Assembly (NCBI RefSeq): GCF_003268885.1
Contig: NZ_QLSX01000003.1
Location: 1-64,000, forward strand
From: Onishia taeanensis
GTDB taxonomy: Bacteria; Pseudomonadota; Gammaproteobacteria; Pseudomonadales; Halomonadaceae
DNA length: 64,000 bases
Reading direction: 5' to 3'
The notes beneath the pieces are model-generated. The model was not told where the DNA came from, did not search any database, and worked only from the letters and a program-made list of their open reading frames with translations. The position numbers and the translations under genes were made by a program. Every line of letters starts with the position of its first letter. Within the stretch, counting starts at the first letter, position 1. This document shows, one piece after another, positions 1 through 8,026 of the stretch.

Positions 1-77
1 CTCTGACGCCGGAGATACGGATCCTGATGAGACCTGCCTCCGGACAGTAGCTTCAGACTGCCCGATTCAGAGCCCTC

Positions 78-803
78 GTGAATGAGGCGGGATCACACGA
101 TGTCACCACGGATCAGGCGCGTAAGCTGGCTGGTAGTGGCTGGCTTAAGCGCGTGGGGCACGGCGCTTACTGCCAAGCGTGGGAGCCTCTTACCTGGGAG
201 AGTGCAGTTTTCGCTCTTCAGGCGAGCGACGACACGGAGATGCCACCGCTTTGGCCGGGTGGCCAGACGGCCCTCGCACTGCATGGCTTTGCCCACTATA
301 TGCCCATGGGGGAGCGCACGACGCACCTGTATGGCAAGGAGGCCGCTCGGCTGCCCCGGTGGTTGAGTGATGCCGATTGGGCAGGGCGGATGGTGCTCCA
401 CTCTGAAAAGGGCCTGCCGGTACAGCTTCCCGGCAGCTTCACGGACTACGCGCCGGATGGCAGGGCCTTCAGCTTGCAGGTATCGACCCCCGAGCGAGCG
501 GTGCTGGAGTGGATCGCCGTGACGCCGAATGCGCTGCTGTTCAGCAGTGAGCTGGTGGACACCTTCGGCGGCCTCAATACGCTGCGTCCGCGTCGGCTGC
601 AGGCATTGCTGGAGGGGTGTCGTTCGGTGAGAACGAAGCGTGCCTTCCTGGTGCTGGCTCGCCACGCCGGGCATGCCTGGTACGGTGGTCTGGAACCACG
701 CCGACTGGATCTCGGCAAAGGCAAGCGGCAGCTCTGCCAGGGCGGCAAGTTGGATAGGGAATATCACGTGACGGTGCCGGAGGCCTTCCTGCATGCCGAT
801 TGA
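78..803 (+). CDS. AbiEi-type (type IV TA) antitoxin, orphan
   Basis: The 241-residue product resembles AbiEi antitoxins, the transcriptional-repressor half of AbiE type IV toxin-antitoxin systems. Residues 10-35 look like the end of the winged-helix domain (segment SGWLKRVGHGAYC) and the rest like the AbiEi antitoxin domain, ending in the usual LDLGKGKR...VTVPE tail. The start is uncertain: GTG at 78 is the first usable codon after an in-frame stop at 48-50, and the N-terminal helix seems shorter than in typical members, so it may be truncated. The cognate nucleotidyltransferase toxin AbiEii, normally overlapping downstream, is absent; a broken Cox-like gene on the opposite strand abuts the 3' end. 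Family from recognition of the sequence; function in isolation is unknown. Confidence 0.6.
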   Translation: MNEAGSHDVTTDQARKLAGSGWLKRVGHGAYCQAWEPLTWESAVFALQASDDTEMPPLWPGGQTALALHGFAHYMPMGERTTHLYGKEAARLPRWLSDADWAGRMVLHSEKGLPVQLPGSFTDYAPDGRAFSLQVSTPERAVLEWIAVTPNALLFSSELVDTFGGLNTLRPRRLQALLEGCRSVRTKRAFLVLARHAGHAWYGGLEPRRLDLGKGKRQLCQGGKLDREYHVTVPEAFLHAD

Positions 804-981
804 CGCACGCTACCACGAACATGTCTACGAGGCGACGACGCCCGTCCTTGATCAGGGGAAGGTTGCCCTGCTGGAGCTGCCCACCGACGGTGTCGGGGGG
901 CAAGCCGGTCAGCTCGGCGAACCGCTAGATGGTCATGACTGGCACGGAGGCCGGGACCTGGGGCGCGTTGCTCTTTTCCAT
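790..981 (-). pseudogene. Cox/excisionase-like phage regulator, interrupted by in-frame TAG
   Basis: Reading from ATG at 981 on the minus strand gives MEKSNAPQVPASVPVMTI, then TAG (925-927), then in the same frame RFAELTGLPPDTVGG and GRRRLVDM. This is the layout of small phage Cox/AlpA-like DNA-binding proteins: short leader, helix-turn-helix, basic GRRRLV strand. No stop occurs near the expected end; the frame runs on antisense through the AbiEi gene, so the 3' end is probably lost too. TTG at 903 could restart translation, but would remove the first helix. It lies divergent from the C-like repressor, as Cox does in P2-like phages. Called a pseudogene because of the internal stop. Confidence 0.6.
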
Positions 982-1027
982 GTCGTACCTGCTCGCTGTG
1001 GCTGGTTGTGTTAGGTTTGGTTTAAGA

Positions 1028-1044
1028 ATCAACCGGTGGTTGAT
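1028..1044. promoter_or_regulatory. Inverted-repeat operator 1 of the lysogeny switch
   Basis: Perfect 7-bp inverted repeat ATCAACC-GGT-GGTTGAT in the gap between the divergent Cox-like remnant and the C-like repressor. Position and symmetry suggest an operator for the repressor or Cox. The binding role is inferred. Confidence 0.55.
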
Positions 1045-1055
1045 GGTGTGTGCTG

Positions 1056-1076
1056 ATCTAACAATAGTTGTTAGAT
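1056..1076. promoter_or_regulatory. Inverted-repeat operator 2 of the lysogeny switch
   Basis: Perfect 9-bp inverted repeat ATCTAACAA-TAG-TTGTTAGAT, 25 bp upstream of the repressor ATG. P2-type C repressors bind repeated sites between the C and Cox genes, so this pair of elements fits an operator region. The arms differ in sequence from operator 1, so the two could serve different proteins. Confidence 0.6.
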
Positions 1077-1100
1077 GTGAATGTAGGTTATTCAGACAAC

Positions 1101-1385
1101 ATGTCAAGCGTCCTTGGAAAAAAAGTGCGTGAGATTCGTGAGGCGGAAGGTATGGGACGCCAAGCGTTCAGTGATCTCACCGGCATACCGAAGCAGACGT
1201 TGATCAACATCGAGAACGGTCGCAGTGGTCCGTCTGGAAAGCTGCTGGCTCAGGTAAGCACGGCTTTCAGCAAGTACACGCTCTGGCTGATGACCGATGA
1301 AGTGAATGAAGCTGGCGGGCAGGTAAGCCCGGAGATCGAGAAGGCGCGTAAGACGCTCAAGCAGACAGGGACGGATACCGACTAG
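1101..1385 (+). CDS. P2 C-like XRE-family repressor
   Basis: A 94-residue helix-turn-helix protein starting at ATG 1101; an upstream TTG at 1068 would lie inside the inverted repeat and is rejected. Residues 5-55 form an XRE-type HTH (LGKKVREIREAEGMGRQAFS). Its C-terminal half, FSKYTLWLMTDEV...GQVSPE, resembles the segment of phage P2 C repressor that contains KYTLWFMT. It probably maintained lysogeny by repressing the divergent Cox-like gene. No int gene follows, unlike P2, where int lies downstream of C; here an IetAS-like module occupies that side. Appears intact. Confidence 0.7.
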   Translation: MSSVLGKKVREIREAEGMGRQAFSDLTGIPKQTLINIENGRSGPSGKLLAQVSTAFSKYTLWLMTDEVNEAGGQVSPEIEKARKTLKQTGTDTD

Positions 1386-1601
1386 CCAGGAAGGCGGCGG
1401 CAAGGTGGTACCAGGGTGGTAGGCTCTAGGGATAGGAGGTAGGCCTGAGCATCGCGAAAAAATAAGCTGCTATAAAAATGCACAATCAGGGCTAATATTG
1501 TTGATGAAGAAAGCTGATGGCTGTTCCACTGAGCTACAGAGTTGGAGCGAATGGCTTTTGAAAATGCCAGTGAATGTAAAGGGCTGGTTGAGGAAAAGCT
1601 A

Positions 1602-2579
1602 ATGGCGAATGGCAAAGTGCTAAGGCAGTTGATTCGAGCAGGGGCGAGTGGAGACTCTGCTGCATTTCGTCATGCCTCTGAAACTATTATTCAAGATGAG
1701 CGCCAGAAACAGCACCATTTATTGGCTAACGATCTTGAGAAAATTTTGTACGGCGATAATTTGAAGCCTGCAAAATGGAACGGGCGTAGTGCTTTACCAA
1801 AGCCCCCTACTGACAAAGAGCGTGGTTTACCTCTACTGGATATATGCCAAGCACAACGACCCTTGGAGGAGATTGTATTACCAGATAAAAGCTTAGCAGC
1901 TATAGAAGAGTTGCTGGAAGAGCACAGGCGTGCAGATGTTCTTAAAAGTTACGGTATGAAGCCGTCAGGAAAGGTTATTTTATTTGGTCCTCCAGGGTGT
2001 GGGAAAACTCTAGCTGCAGAGGTGATCGCTTTTGAGTTGGATCTTCCACTAGCTATTGTACGTCTTGATGCATTAGTTTCTTCTTTTCTTGGTGAGACTG
2101 CTGCAAACCTGCGCAAGGTGTTTGATTTTATTGCAAATCAACCAATGGTTGTTTTGTTTGACGAGTTTGATGCCATTGGTAAAGAGCGGGATGATTCAGC
2201 TGAGCACGGTGAGCTTCGTCGAGTAGTTAATGCTGTGCTACAAATGATGGATGCTTACCAAGGTAAAAGCCTCATCTTGGCAGCTACTAACCATGAGAAG
2301 ATTCTTGATACTGCGATCTGGCGTAGATTCGATGAAAGCATTGATTTTCCGCTTCCAAGTGAGCAGCAAATTCAGCAAGTGCTTTTGCTTAAGCTTAGGG
2401 GAGTTCGCCGGCAGTTTGAGTTGGACGATAAAGAATTAATAGAAATATTTGTCAATTGTAGTGGTGCTGATATTGAGCGAATAGTGCGAAGAGCTGTTAA
2501 GCGCATGATTCTTCGAAGTCAAGAGTTTATTACAATAAAAGATATTAAGCAGGCTGCTTTGCGGGAACGAATGAAATAA
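1602..2579 (+). CDS. ietA: IetA-like AAA+ ATPase of an IetAS defence/plasmid-stability module
   Basis: A 325-residue AAA+ ATPase. From the chosen start, Walker A GPPGCGKT is at about 129-136, Walker B VVLFDEFD at 183-190, sensor-1 AATNH follows, and an arginine-finger candidate is WRRFD. ATG 1602 was chosen because GAGGAA sits 8 nt upstream and homologous proteins, as I recall them, begin close to this point; TTG 1542 or ATG 1551 would add 17-20 residues. The next gene, 15 bp downstream, is a subtilisin-like protease. An AAA ATPase followed by an S8 protease is the ietAS arrangement, first described as a Ti-plasmid stability locus and later reported as anti-phage. Codon use is far more AT-rich than in the host genes. 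The 216-bp leader (1386-1601) is also AT-rich, with TAATAT at 1494-1499 as a possible -10. Confidence 0.8.
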   Translation: MANGKVLRQLIRAGASGDSAAFRHASETIIQDERQKQHHLLANDLEKILYGDNLKPAKWNGRSALPKPPTDKERGLPLLDICQAQRPLEEIVLPDKSLAAIEELLEEHRRADVLKSYGMKPSGKVILFGPPGCGKTLAAEVIAFELDLPLAIVRLDALVSSFLGETAANLRKVFDFIANQPMVVLFDEFDAIGKERDDSAEHGELRRVVNAVLQMMDAYQGKSLILAATNHEKILDTAIWRRFDESIDFPLPSEQQIQQVLLLKLRGVRRQFELDDKELIEIFVNCSGADIERIVRRAVKRMILRSQEFITIKDIKQAALRERMK

Positions 2580-2594
2580 GAAGGGTTGGCTTTT

Positions 2595-4982
2595 ATGGAT
2601 TATGAGCATCTGGTTATAGAAAGGGAAGTTCTGCAAAACGATAGAAGAACAAGAAGAATGAATATACCAAGGCCAGATCGCGGCGACCTAAAAAGTCACG
2701 GTCAGCGCTTGTTGAACAGCTTGAATCATTCAATTGGTTATGCAAGAAGGCAGCCTACATCTAGGTCTGGGAATTTTGTTTTTAAGATCCGATATACAGG
2801 TCATCTAGATATTAATCATCTGAAAAAGCACGGTGTTCAATTTGTCAGTCAAGAAGATAATGAGTTATGCATTATTTTTGCGGATGAAGCCGGTTTGGCA
2901 GTTTTTTCAGATCATCTACAAAAGCTTGGGGTGGATGAAGAAGAGCTCACGTATAAGCAAATTCTAGAGGCTATCGAAGGGGTCGAAAACTGGACGGCTG
3001 AAGATAGAAAAAGCTGGGTTGTCAATAAAGAAGGTTTTCCAGATCAAACATCGTTTATCGTTGATGTGGAGCTTTGGCCAATAGCTGTTGCTCACCATCC
3101 TGATAGGCTACATATCTGCCAGACTTTCGAAAAATGGTTAGCTGAGAATGATATTTCTCGTAAGGATAAGCTGAATCTAGATAGCTTGGTTATGTATCGT
3201 TTAGAGGTGAATGAGGGACAAGCAAACTTACTCCTTGAACATGGTGATGTTCGGCTATTAGATTTGCCGCCTAAAAGTGGTATTCAATATCATCAGCTCA
3301 ATGTTGGCCTTGAAAACTTCCCTATTGAGATTCCTGCTCCACCTGAAAATGCAGCCAGGATCTGTGTTCTTGATAGTGGTGTCGCGACAAACCATCCACT
3401 AATAGCACCAGCAATGGCTGAGAGTGAATCGTTTGTTAAAGGGGAAGATGAGTTTGATGGTGCTGGGCACGGCACAGCCGTAGCAGGAATAGCTCTTTAT
3501 GGTGATCTAGAAGCATGTAAAGCATCGAATTATTGGAAGCCAGAACTTCTTGTTTTTAATGGAAAGGTCCTGGATTCAAATTGTGAATTCGATGTCAATA
3601 CAATAGAAAAGACTTTACTGGATGCTGTGTCTTATTTTGTAGATGAGTATGAGTGCAGGATATTTAATCTATCTATAGGGAATAAAAACTCGCCATATGA
3701 TAGCCGTCATATTCGAGGCATAGCTTATGTTTTGGATAAACTCTCAAGAGAATATGATGTGCTTTTTATTGTTTCAGCGGGGAATTTTAATGGATCGGAG
3801 GATCCTGAAGTTCCCAAGTATAGTTGGCGAGAGGAATACCCGGAATATTTATTGTGTGAGCAGAGCGTTATTTTTGACCCCGCTCCCGCCTTGCATGCAA
3901 TTACTGTAGGTAGTGTAGCAAGGCATAATGCTACATTCGATGCTCAGCGCTACCCCGAAATTAATCAGCTTGCGCCTGCATCTGAAAACCAGCTTTCACC
4001 GTTCACATGTCATGGCCCATCTGTTAGAGGTGCAATAAAGCCTGAATTGGTCGCAGTTGGTGGTAATTACGCTTCCCCTGTGAGAATGCAGGCGGAATAT
4101 AATGCCGTTGAACGTGGCATGGGTGTGTTGACTTGTAACAATAAATTTGTTGATGGTACTCTTTTATGTGAAGTTTCTGGGACTAGTTATGCGGCACCAT
4201 ATGTGACTCATTTGGCCGGGCGATTGCTAAACAACTATCCCAAGGCATCTTCAAACCTATTAAGAGCATTGATTGTAAATCACGCTAATGTGCCAAGAGA
4301 GGTTAAGGAAACTTTTTCTGAGGAAGTTCAACAGGCTTATAAGGAGGCAGTTGGCCGCGAGGCATATCGAGATACAGCTGGGTATGGCGTTGTGGATGAA
4401 AGTGAGCTATTTCGTTCATCTGAAACGGCTGTTGTACTCATGGCGGAGGAAAAAATCGAGAATAATGTACACCACTTTTTTGAACTCCCTCTCCCTGAGG
4501 AGTTCTTAAGGTCGCAGCGTGCTACCCGGGAGATTCGTGTAACTCTTGCTCATTCTCCTGCGGTTAAAACTACTCGAATCGACTACATGGCCACCAAGGT
4601 TCACTATAGGTTGGTGAAAGACACATCTTTAGATAATGTTCAAAGGTTCTTTAACCACGGCACCCAAGATGAGACAAAGTCAAGGAGTGATGATTCTGTA
4701 AATAACAGAGATGTCTCTGCTGATTTGAGAGGGAAAGGGTCGGTTCAGTCTTCTAAATGGACAATCCGTCAGCCTAATCCAGCTGAAAAGTGGTTTGTAG
4801 TCGTTACCCGTCAAGATAAAGACTGGGGTGAGGCGCTTAGCTTAGAGCAAGAGCCTTACTCACTTGTGGTTACAGTTACTGATCGTGAAAACGAAAACGC
4901 ACAGCTATATACACAAATTTCACAGCGGATCGAGCAACAGGTTCAGCAGAGAGCTAGAGAGCAAGGAAGAGCTAGAGTCTAG
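2595..4982 (+). CDS. ietS: IetS-like subtilisin-family (S8) serine protease
   Basis: A 795-residue protein. All three S8 catalytic motifs are intact: Asp260 in VLDSG, His292 in GHGTAVAGIA and Ser531 in SGTSYAAPYVT. About 250 residues precede the protease domain and a long region of unknown fold follows (about 580-795). There is no signal peptide, so it probably acts in the cytoplasm, as expected for a partner of the upstream ATPase. ATG 2595 is preferred over TTG 2586 because an AAGG ribosome site lies about 10 nt upstream. In ietAS the ATPase/protease pair acts together, and the protease alone is reported to be toxic in the Agrobacterium system. AT-rich like its partner, which supports joint transfer. 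Confidence 0.85.
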   Translation: MDYEHLVIEREVLQNDRRTRRMNIPRPDRGDLKSHGQRLLNSLNHSIGYARRQPTSRSGNFVFKIRYTGHLDINHLKKHGVQFVSQEDNELCIIFADEAGLAVFSDHLQKLGVDEEELTYKQILEAIEGVENWTAEDRKSWVVNKEGFPDQTSFIVDVELWPIAVAHHPDRLHICQTFEKWLAENDISRKDKLNLDSLVMYRLEVNEGQANLLLEHGDVRLLDLPPKSGIQYHQLNVGLENFPIEIPAPPENAARICVLDSGVATNHPLIAPAMAESESFVKGEDEFDGAGHGTAVAGIALYGDLEACKASNYWKPELLVFNGKVLDSNCEFDVNTIEKTLLDAVSYFVDEYECRIFNLSIGNKNSPYDSRHIRGIAYVLDKLSREYDVLFIVSAGNFNGSEDPEVPKYSWREEYPEYLLCEQSVIFDPAPALHAITVGSVARHNATFDAQRYPEINQLAPASENQLSPFTCHGPSVRGAIKPELVAVGGNYASPVRMQAEYNAVERGMGVLTCNNKFVDGTLLCEVSGTSYAAPYVTHLAGRLLNNYPKASSNLLRALIVNHANVPREVKETFSEEVQQAYKEAVGREAYRDTAGYGVVDESELFRSSETAVVLMAEEKIENNVHHFFELPLPEEFLRSQRATREIRVTLAHSPAVKTTRIDYMATKVHYRLVKDTSLDNVQRFFNHGTQDETKSRSDDSVNNRDVSADLRGKGSVQSSKWTIRQPNPAEKWFVVVTRQDKDWGEALSLEQEPYSLVVTVTDRENENAQLYTQISQRIEQQVQQRAREQGRARV

Positions 4983-5054
4983 TAATCATTGTGTATGTAG
5001 GGCCAGCATGATACCTATCGCCATGCATAGGCGCACTCGTTGACTTCATGCTAT

Positions 5055-5068
5055 CATTGACATCAATG
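5055..5068. promoter_or_regulatory. Inverted repeat upstream of fitA
   Basis: CATTGA-CA-TCAATG, a perfect 6-bp inverted repeat 22 bp before the fitA start codon. FitA and other VapB-type antitoxins autoregulate through palindromes at this position; binding here is inferred. Confidence 0.5.
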
Positions 5069-5089
5069 CAATCATACGAGGAGTCTGGC

Positions 5090-5332
5090 ATGGCTTCGAT
5101 CACGATCCGCAACTTGGACGAGCAGTTGAAGGCTCAGCTTCGCATGAAGGCGGCTAGGCATGGCCATTCCATGGAGGAGGAGGTTCGCACCATTCTGCGT
5201 ACTGCCTTGAACCCACCTCAAGCAAAGGGGCTAGGGAGTCGCATACGTGAGCGATTCGCAGAGGCGGGCGGCATCGAGCTGGACGTACCGCCCAGGTCTG
5301 ATAAGCCTCGCGGCTCGGGCTTTGGCGCATGA
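5090..5332 (+). CDS. fitA: FitA-like ribbon-helix-helix antitoxin
   Basis: An 80-residue antitoxin. Its N-terminal MASITIRNLDEQLKAQLR and GHSMEEEVRTILR form the ribbon-helix-helix DNA-binding domain of the FitA/VapB family; the tail (about 55-80) is the segment expected to wrap the toxin. ATG 5090 is preceded by AGGAG. The stop codon overlaps the toxin start (ATGA at 5329-5332), so the two are translationally coupled. The pair would be autoregulated through the repeat at 5055-5068. GC content returns toward the host value here, so it may have a different origin from the AT-rich module before it. Confidence 0.85.
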   Translation: MASITIRNLDEQLKAQLRMKAARHGHSMEEEVRTILRTALNPPQAKGLGSRIRERFAEAGGIELDVPPRSDKPRGSGFGA

Positions 5333-5754
5333 TCGTTCTTGATACCAATGTGATATCCGAGCTGATGAGGCCTGAGCCCGATGCCCGAGTCGTCGACTGG
5401 CTGGATAGGCAGGATGCCATTTCCATGACAATTTCTTCTATTACAGTCGCTGAAATTCTCTATGGCATCGAGCGCCTGCCCAACGGTAGGCGCAAACGTG
5501 ATTTCGCTGCCATGGCGGCGGCCATGTTCGAGGAAGATTTTTTTGGACGCATCCTACCCTTCGATAGTGGGGCTGCGATTCATTACGCGGAGCAGGTCGC
5601 TGCCAGCGAGAGTGCAGGAAGGCAGGTTCACATGGCCGATGCGCAAATTGCGGCTATCTGCATCCAGCATGATGCGATGTTAGCGACACGCAATATTAAA
5701 GATTTCGAGACGTTGAGCCTCGAGACGATCAACCCTTGGGAAATAGGCCGATAG
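5329..5754 (+). CDS. fitB: FitB-like PIN-domain ribonuclease toxin
   Basis: A 141-residue PIN-domain protein of the VapC/FitB family. The acidic active-site residues are visible: Asp5 (VLDTNVISE), Glu42 (AEILYG), Asp104 (MADAQIAA), with Asp125 near the C-terminus. PIN toxins cleave RNA when the antitoxin is degraded. All key residues are present, so it appears functional. It overlaps fitA by 4 nt. Placed directly after the IetAS-like module, it could stabilise the island or act in abortive infection; that is inference. Confidence 0.85.
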   Translation: MIVLDTNVISELMRPEPDARVVDWLDRQDAISMTISSITVAEILYGIERLPNGRRKRDFAAMAAAMFEEDFFGRILPFDSGAAIHYAEQVAASESAGRQVHMADAQIAAICIQHDAMLATRNIKDFETLSLETINPWEIGR

Positions 5755-5820
5755 CGGCCCACTGACGGTTCATTGTAGTCACTTACCCGGCTTTTATTTC
5801 TTATGGCCCAGACGCTTGGC

Positions 5821-6312
5821 TCAGTTAAGAGCGAAGGCAACTTCTCCGCTCTCATGCGCCAATAGCCACTGCTTGCGGCCGATGCCGCCGGCGTAGCCGG
5901 TGAGGCGCCCGTTGCTGCCGATCACCCGGTGGCAGGGCACCACGATGGCCAGCGGGTTGCGGCCGTTGGCCGCGCCCACCGCACGCTGCCCGCCCTTGCA
6001 ACCAAGCTGCTCGGCAATTTCGGCGTAGCAGCGTGTCTCGCCATAGGGAATCCTGGCCAGCGCCTGCCAGACACGGCGCTGGAAGTCGGTGCCTTTCGGT
6101 GCCAGCGGCAGCTCGAAGGTCCGGCGGCTGCCCGCGAAGTATTCGGCGAGCTGCTTGCGGGCCTGCTCGGTGTGGGCGTTGGGCCGGGCCGGTTCGTCAT
6201 CTTCCATGACGAAGGCGATCTCGGTCAGGCCGGCGTCGGAGGCGCTCAGCCGAATCAAGCCGAGCGTCTTGTCTTTCGGTGGGCGGAAATAGTCCAGGGC
6301 GTCATCGTGCAT
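5821..6312 (-). CDS. ogt: Methylated-DNA-protein-cysteine S-methyltransferase
   Basis: A 163-residue O6-alkylguanine-DNA alkyltransferase. The suicide acceptor is Cys127 in PCHRV, followed by [10 protein letters not shown], and the DNA-binding helix is around [14 protein letters not shown]. It transfers alkyl groups from O6-alkylguanine to itself. It overlaps the end of the upstream Ada-AlkA fusion gene by 11 nt, so the two form an alkylation-repair operon. Because that fusion lacks a methyltransferase domain of this type, Ogt supplies direct reversal while the partner supplies sensing and base excision. Confidence 0.93.
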   Translation of the reverse strand: MHDDALDYFRPPKDKTLGLIRLSASDAGLTEIAFVMEDDEPARPNAHTEQARKQLAEYFAGSRRTFELPLAPKGTDFQRRVWQALARIPYGETRCYAEIAEQLGCKGGQRAVGAANGRNPLAIVVPCHRVIGSNGRLTGYAGGIGRKQWLLAHESGEVAFALN

Positions 6313-7726
6313 TTTCTTGGCTCCTCTTGGCGTCGGGGCTGGATGCCCATAGCTGCAGGGTCAGGTAGCTGCGCCAGGGTGCCCCTCGGGCCGGGTCGGC
6401 GCCCGCTAGGCGGGGTAGGGCGCGGCGCACGCCGGCGTCGCCGTTCAGCCAGATATCGGGGGCGCTGGTGCCGCGCAGCGCCGCATAATGGGCCGTCCAG
6501 GGCCCGATGCCCTTGAGCGATGTCCACGCCAGCGGGTCTTCGTCGGCCTTGCCCTCGGCGAACCAGCTGGCGAGGCGCTTGAGGGTCGCCTTGCGGGCGC
6601 CGGGCATGCGTAGCTCGTCGAGTTCGCTTGCGGCGACGGCCTTAGGCGTCGGGAAATGCCGGCCTAGATCGCCGGCCGGCTCGCCTAGAGCCTCGACTAG
6701 CCGGGTGACCAGGCCCCGGGCGGCATCGGTCGAGACCTGCTGGCCGAGAATGGCGCGTACTCCGGCCTCGAAGGGCGACCAGAGGCCGGGCAGCCTGAGC
6801 CCTTCGATAAGCGCGAGATCGGGAAAGGCGTCGGTCAGGTGGGCCTCGATGGTGGTGGTGTCGGCGTCCAGATCCAGCACCCGGCGAATATGCTTCACCA
6901 CTGGCGACAGGGCGCGCAGGTCGTCGAGCTCGAGCCGGACCCGAAAGGCGTGGCGCTGTGGTACGTGCTCGGCGGTGAAGCTGCCCTTGGCGATGGTTTT
7001 CTCATCGCCCCAGCGAATATGCCGGCCATAGTGGTCGTCGCCGACCCACTCCAGGCCGGGAATGGCGCGGCTGGCGTGGAAGTCGCGCATCGCCGACCAG
7101 GCATAGGGCGGGCGGTAGGCCAGCCACAGCGTCAGCGCTTCGCTGCACTGGCTGGCGTTGCCACTGCCCTTGGCCGTGCGGCGTAGCGTCCGCGGCGCCA
7201 GGCCGATGCGGGTCACGAAAGCGTCGTTGAAGCGTCGCAGGCTGCGAAAGCCGCTGGCGTAGGCGATGTCGGTAATCGGCAGCGCAGTCTGGTGCAGCAG
7301 CTGCTTGGCGAACAGGCATTGGCGGTACTGGGCGTAGGCCTTGGGCGAGACGCCGAATCCGTCTTGGAAAAGCCGCCGCAGGTGACGCTCGCCGACGCCG
7401 AGGCGCTCGCAAAGATCGCTCAGCGAGCCGTCGCGTAGGGCGCCATCGTCGATCAGCCGCAGGGCGCGTTCGAGGGTGGTGCGGGTGCCGCGCCAGGCGG
7501 GGGAATCCGGTGCGCTGTCCGGCCGGCAGCGCAGGCAGGGCCTGAAGCCCGCCTCGGCAGCGGTCAGCGGGCCGTCGAAGTAGCGCACGTTAGCTTCCTG
7601 CGGCAGCCTGGCGGGGCAGATCGGCCGGCAGTAGATGCCGGTGGTGGTCACCCCGACCACGAAGCGGCCGTCGAAGCGGGCATCACGCGCCAGGCGAGCC
7701 TGACGGCACTCGGCGGAATCCAGCAT
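6302..7726 (-). CDS. alkA: Ada-type regulator fused to AlkA DNA-3-methyladenine glycosylase II
   Basis: A 474-residue fusion with three parts. Residues 1-75 are the Ada zinc domain with Cys33, Cys37, Cys64 and Cys67, where one Cys accepts methyl groups from phosphotriesters. Residues 85-185 are an AraC-type HTH pair. Residues about 195-460 are the AlkA glycosylase, with a helix-hairpin-helix ([13 protein letters not shown]) and a catalytic Asp candidate in [13 protein letters not shown]. It should therefore sense methylation, activate its own operon and excise alkylated bases. ATG 7726. It is the first gene of an operon with ogt. This architecture is known in other bacteria, so it is a natural fusion and not an assembly error. 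Confidence 0.93.
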   Translation of the reverse strand: MLDSAECRQARLARDARFDGRFVVGVTTTGIYCRPICPARLPQEANVRYFDGPLTAAEAGFRPCLRCRPDSAPDSPAWRGTRTTLERALRLIDDGALRDGSLSDLCERLGVGERHLRRLFQDGFGVSPKAYAQYRQCLFAKQLLHQTALPITDIAYASGFRSLRRFNDAFVTRIGLAPRTLRRTAKGSGNASQCSEALTLWLAYRPPYAWSAMRDFHASRAIPGLEWVGDDHYGRHIRWGDEKTIAKGSFTAEHVPQRHAFRVRLELDDLRALSPVVKHIRRVLDLDADTTTIEAHLTDAFPDLALIEGLRLPGLWSPFEAGVRAILGQQVSTDAARGLVTRLVEALGEPAGDLGRHFPTPKAVAASELDELRMPGARKATLKRLASWFAEGKADEDPLAWTSLKGIGPWTAHYAALRGTSAPDIWLNGDAGVRRALPRLAGADPARGAPWRSYLTLQLWASSPDAKRSQENAR

Positions 7727-8026
7727 GTCGGTGCTCCTGTTTCCGACCTGTCACCGCCAGTGTAACGCGCCAGGGTCAAGAGACTCGCCGGAATCGGACG
7801 TCTATGCCGCAAAGGTGGCCGGCCTGGTAGGGCCTTGATAGCTCGGTAGAGCTCCCGTCTTTTCCAGCCGTAGTGGTTTTTCAGCCATAGTGGCTTTCTG
7901 GCATGGAGTGCCTCGAAGCTTTCTCGATATGCCCGCAAGCGCTGATGCTACCTAGTGTTGGGGCAGGCCATCTTGAGCCTGAGTAGAATATCGTGCTTGT
8001 TGTTGAGCCCCACAAGGAGAGTGCCG

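Noticed and set aside
793-1014. Short plus-strand frame after the AbiEi gene, considered as a remnant AbiEii toxin
   Set aside because: No nucleotidyltransferase motif (no GGTAL/DxD pattern); the sequence makes sense on the other strand as the Cox-like remnant.
1068-1100. TTG 1068 as the repressor start
   Set aside because: It lies inside the perfect inverted repeat and adds residues without similarity to P2 C; ATG 1101 fits better.
1-5090. Complete prophage or integrative element with att sites
   Set aside because: No integrase, tRNA target or matching direct repeats could be found inside the window; only a remnant is supported.
7648-7938. 96-residue minus-strand frame upstream of the Ada-AlkA gene
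   Set aside because: Overlaps the start of that gene in another frame, has no ribosome site and no recognisable domain.
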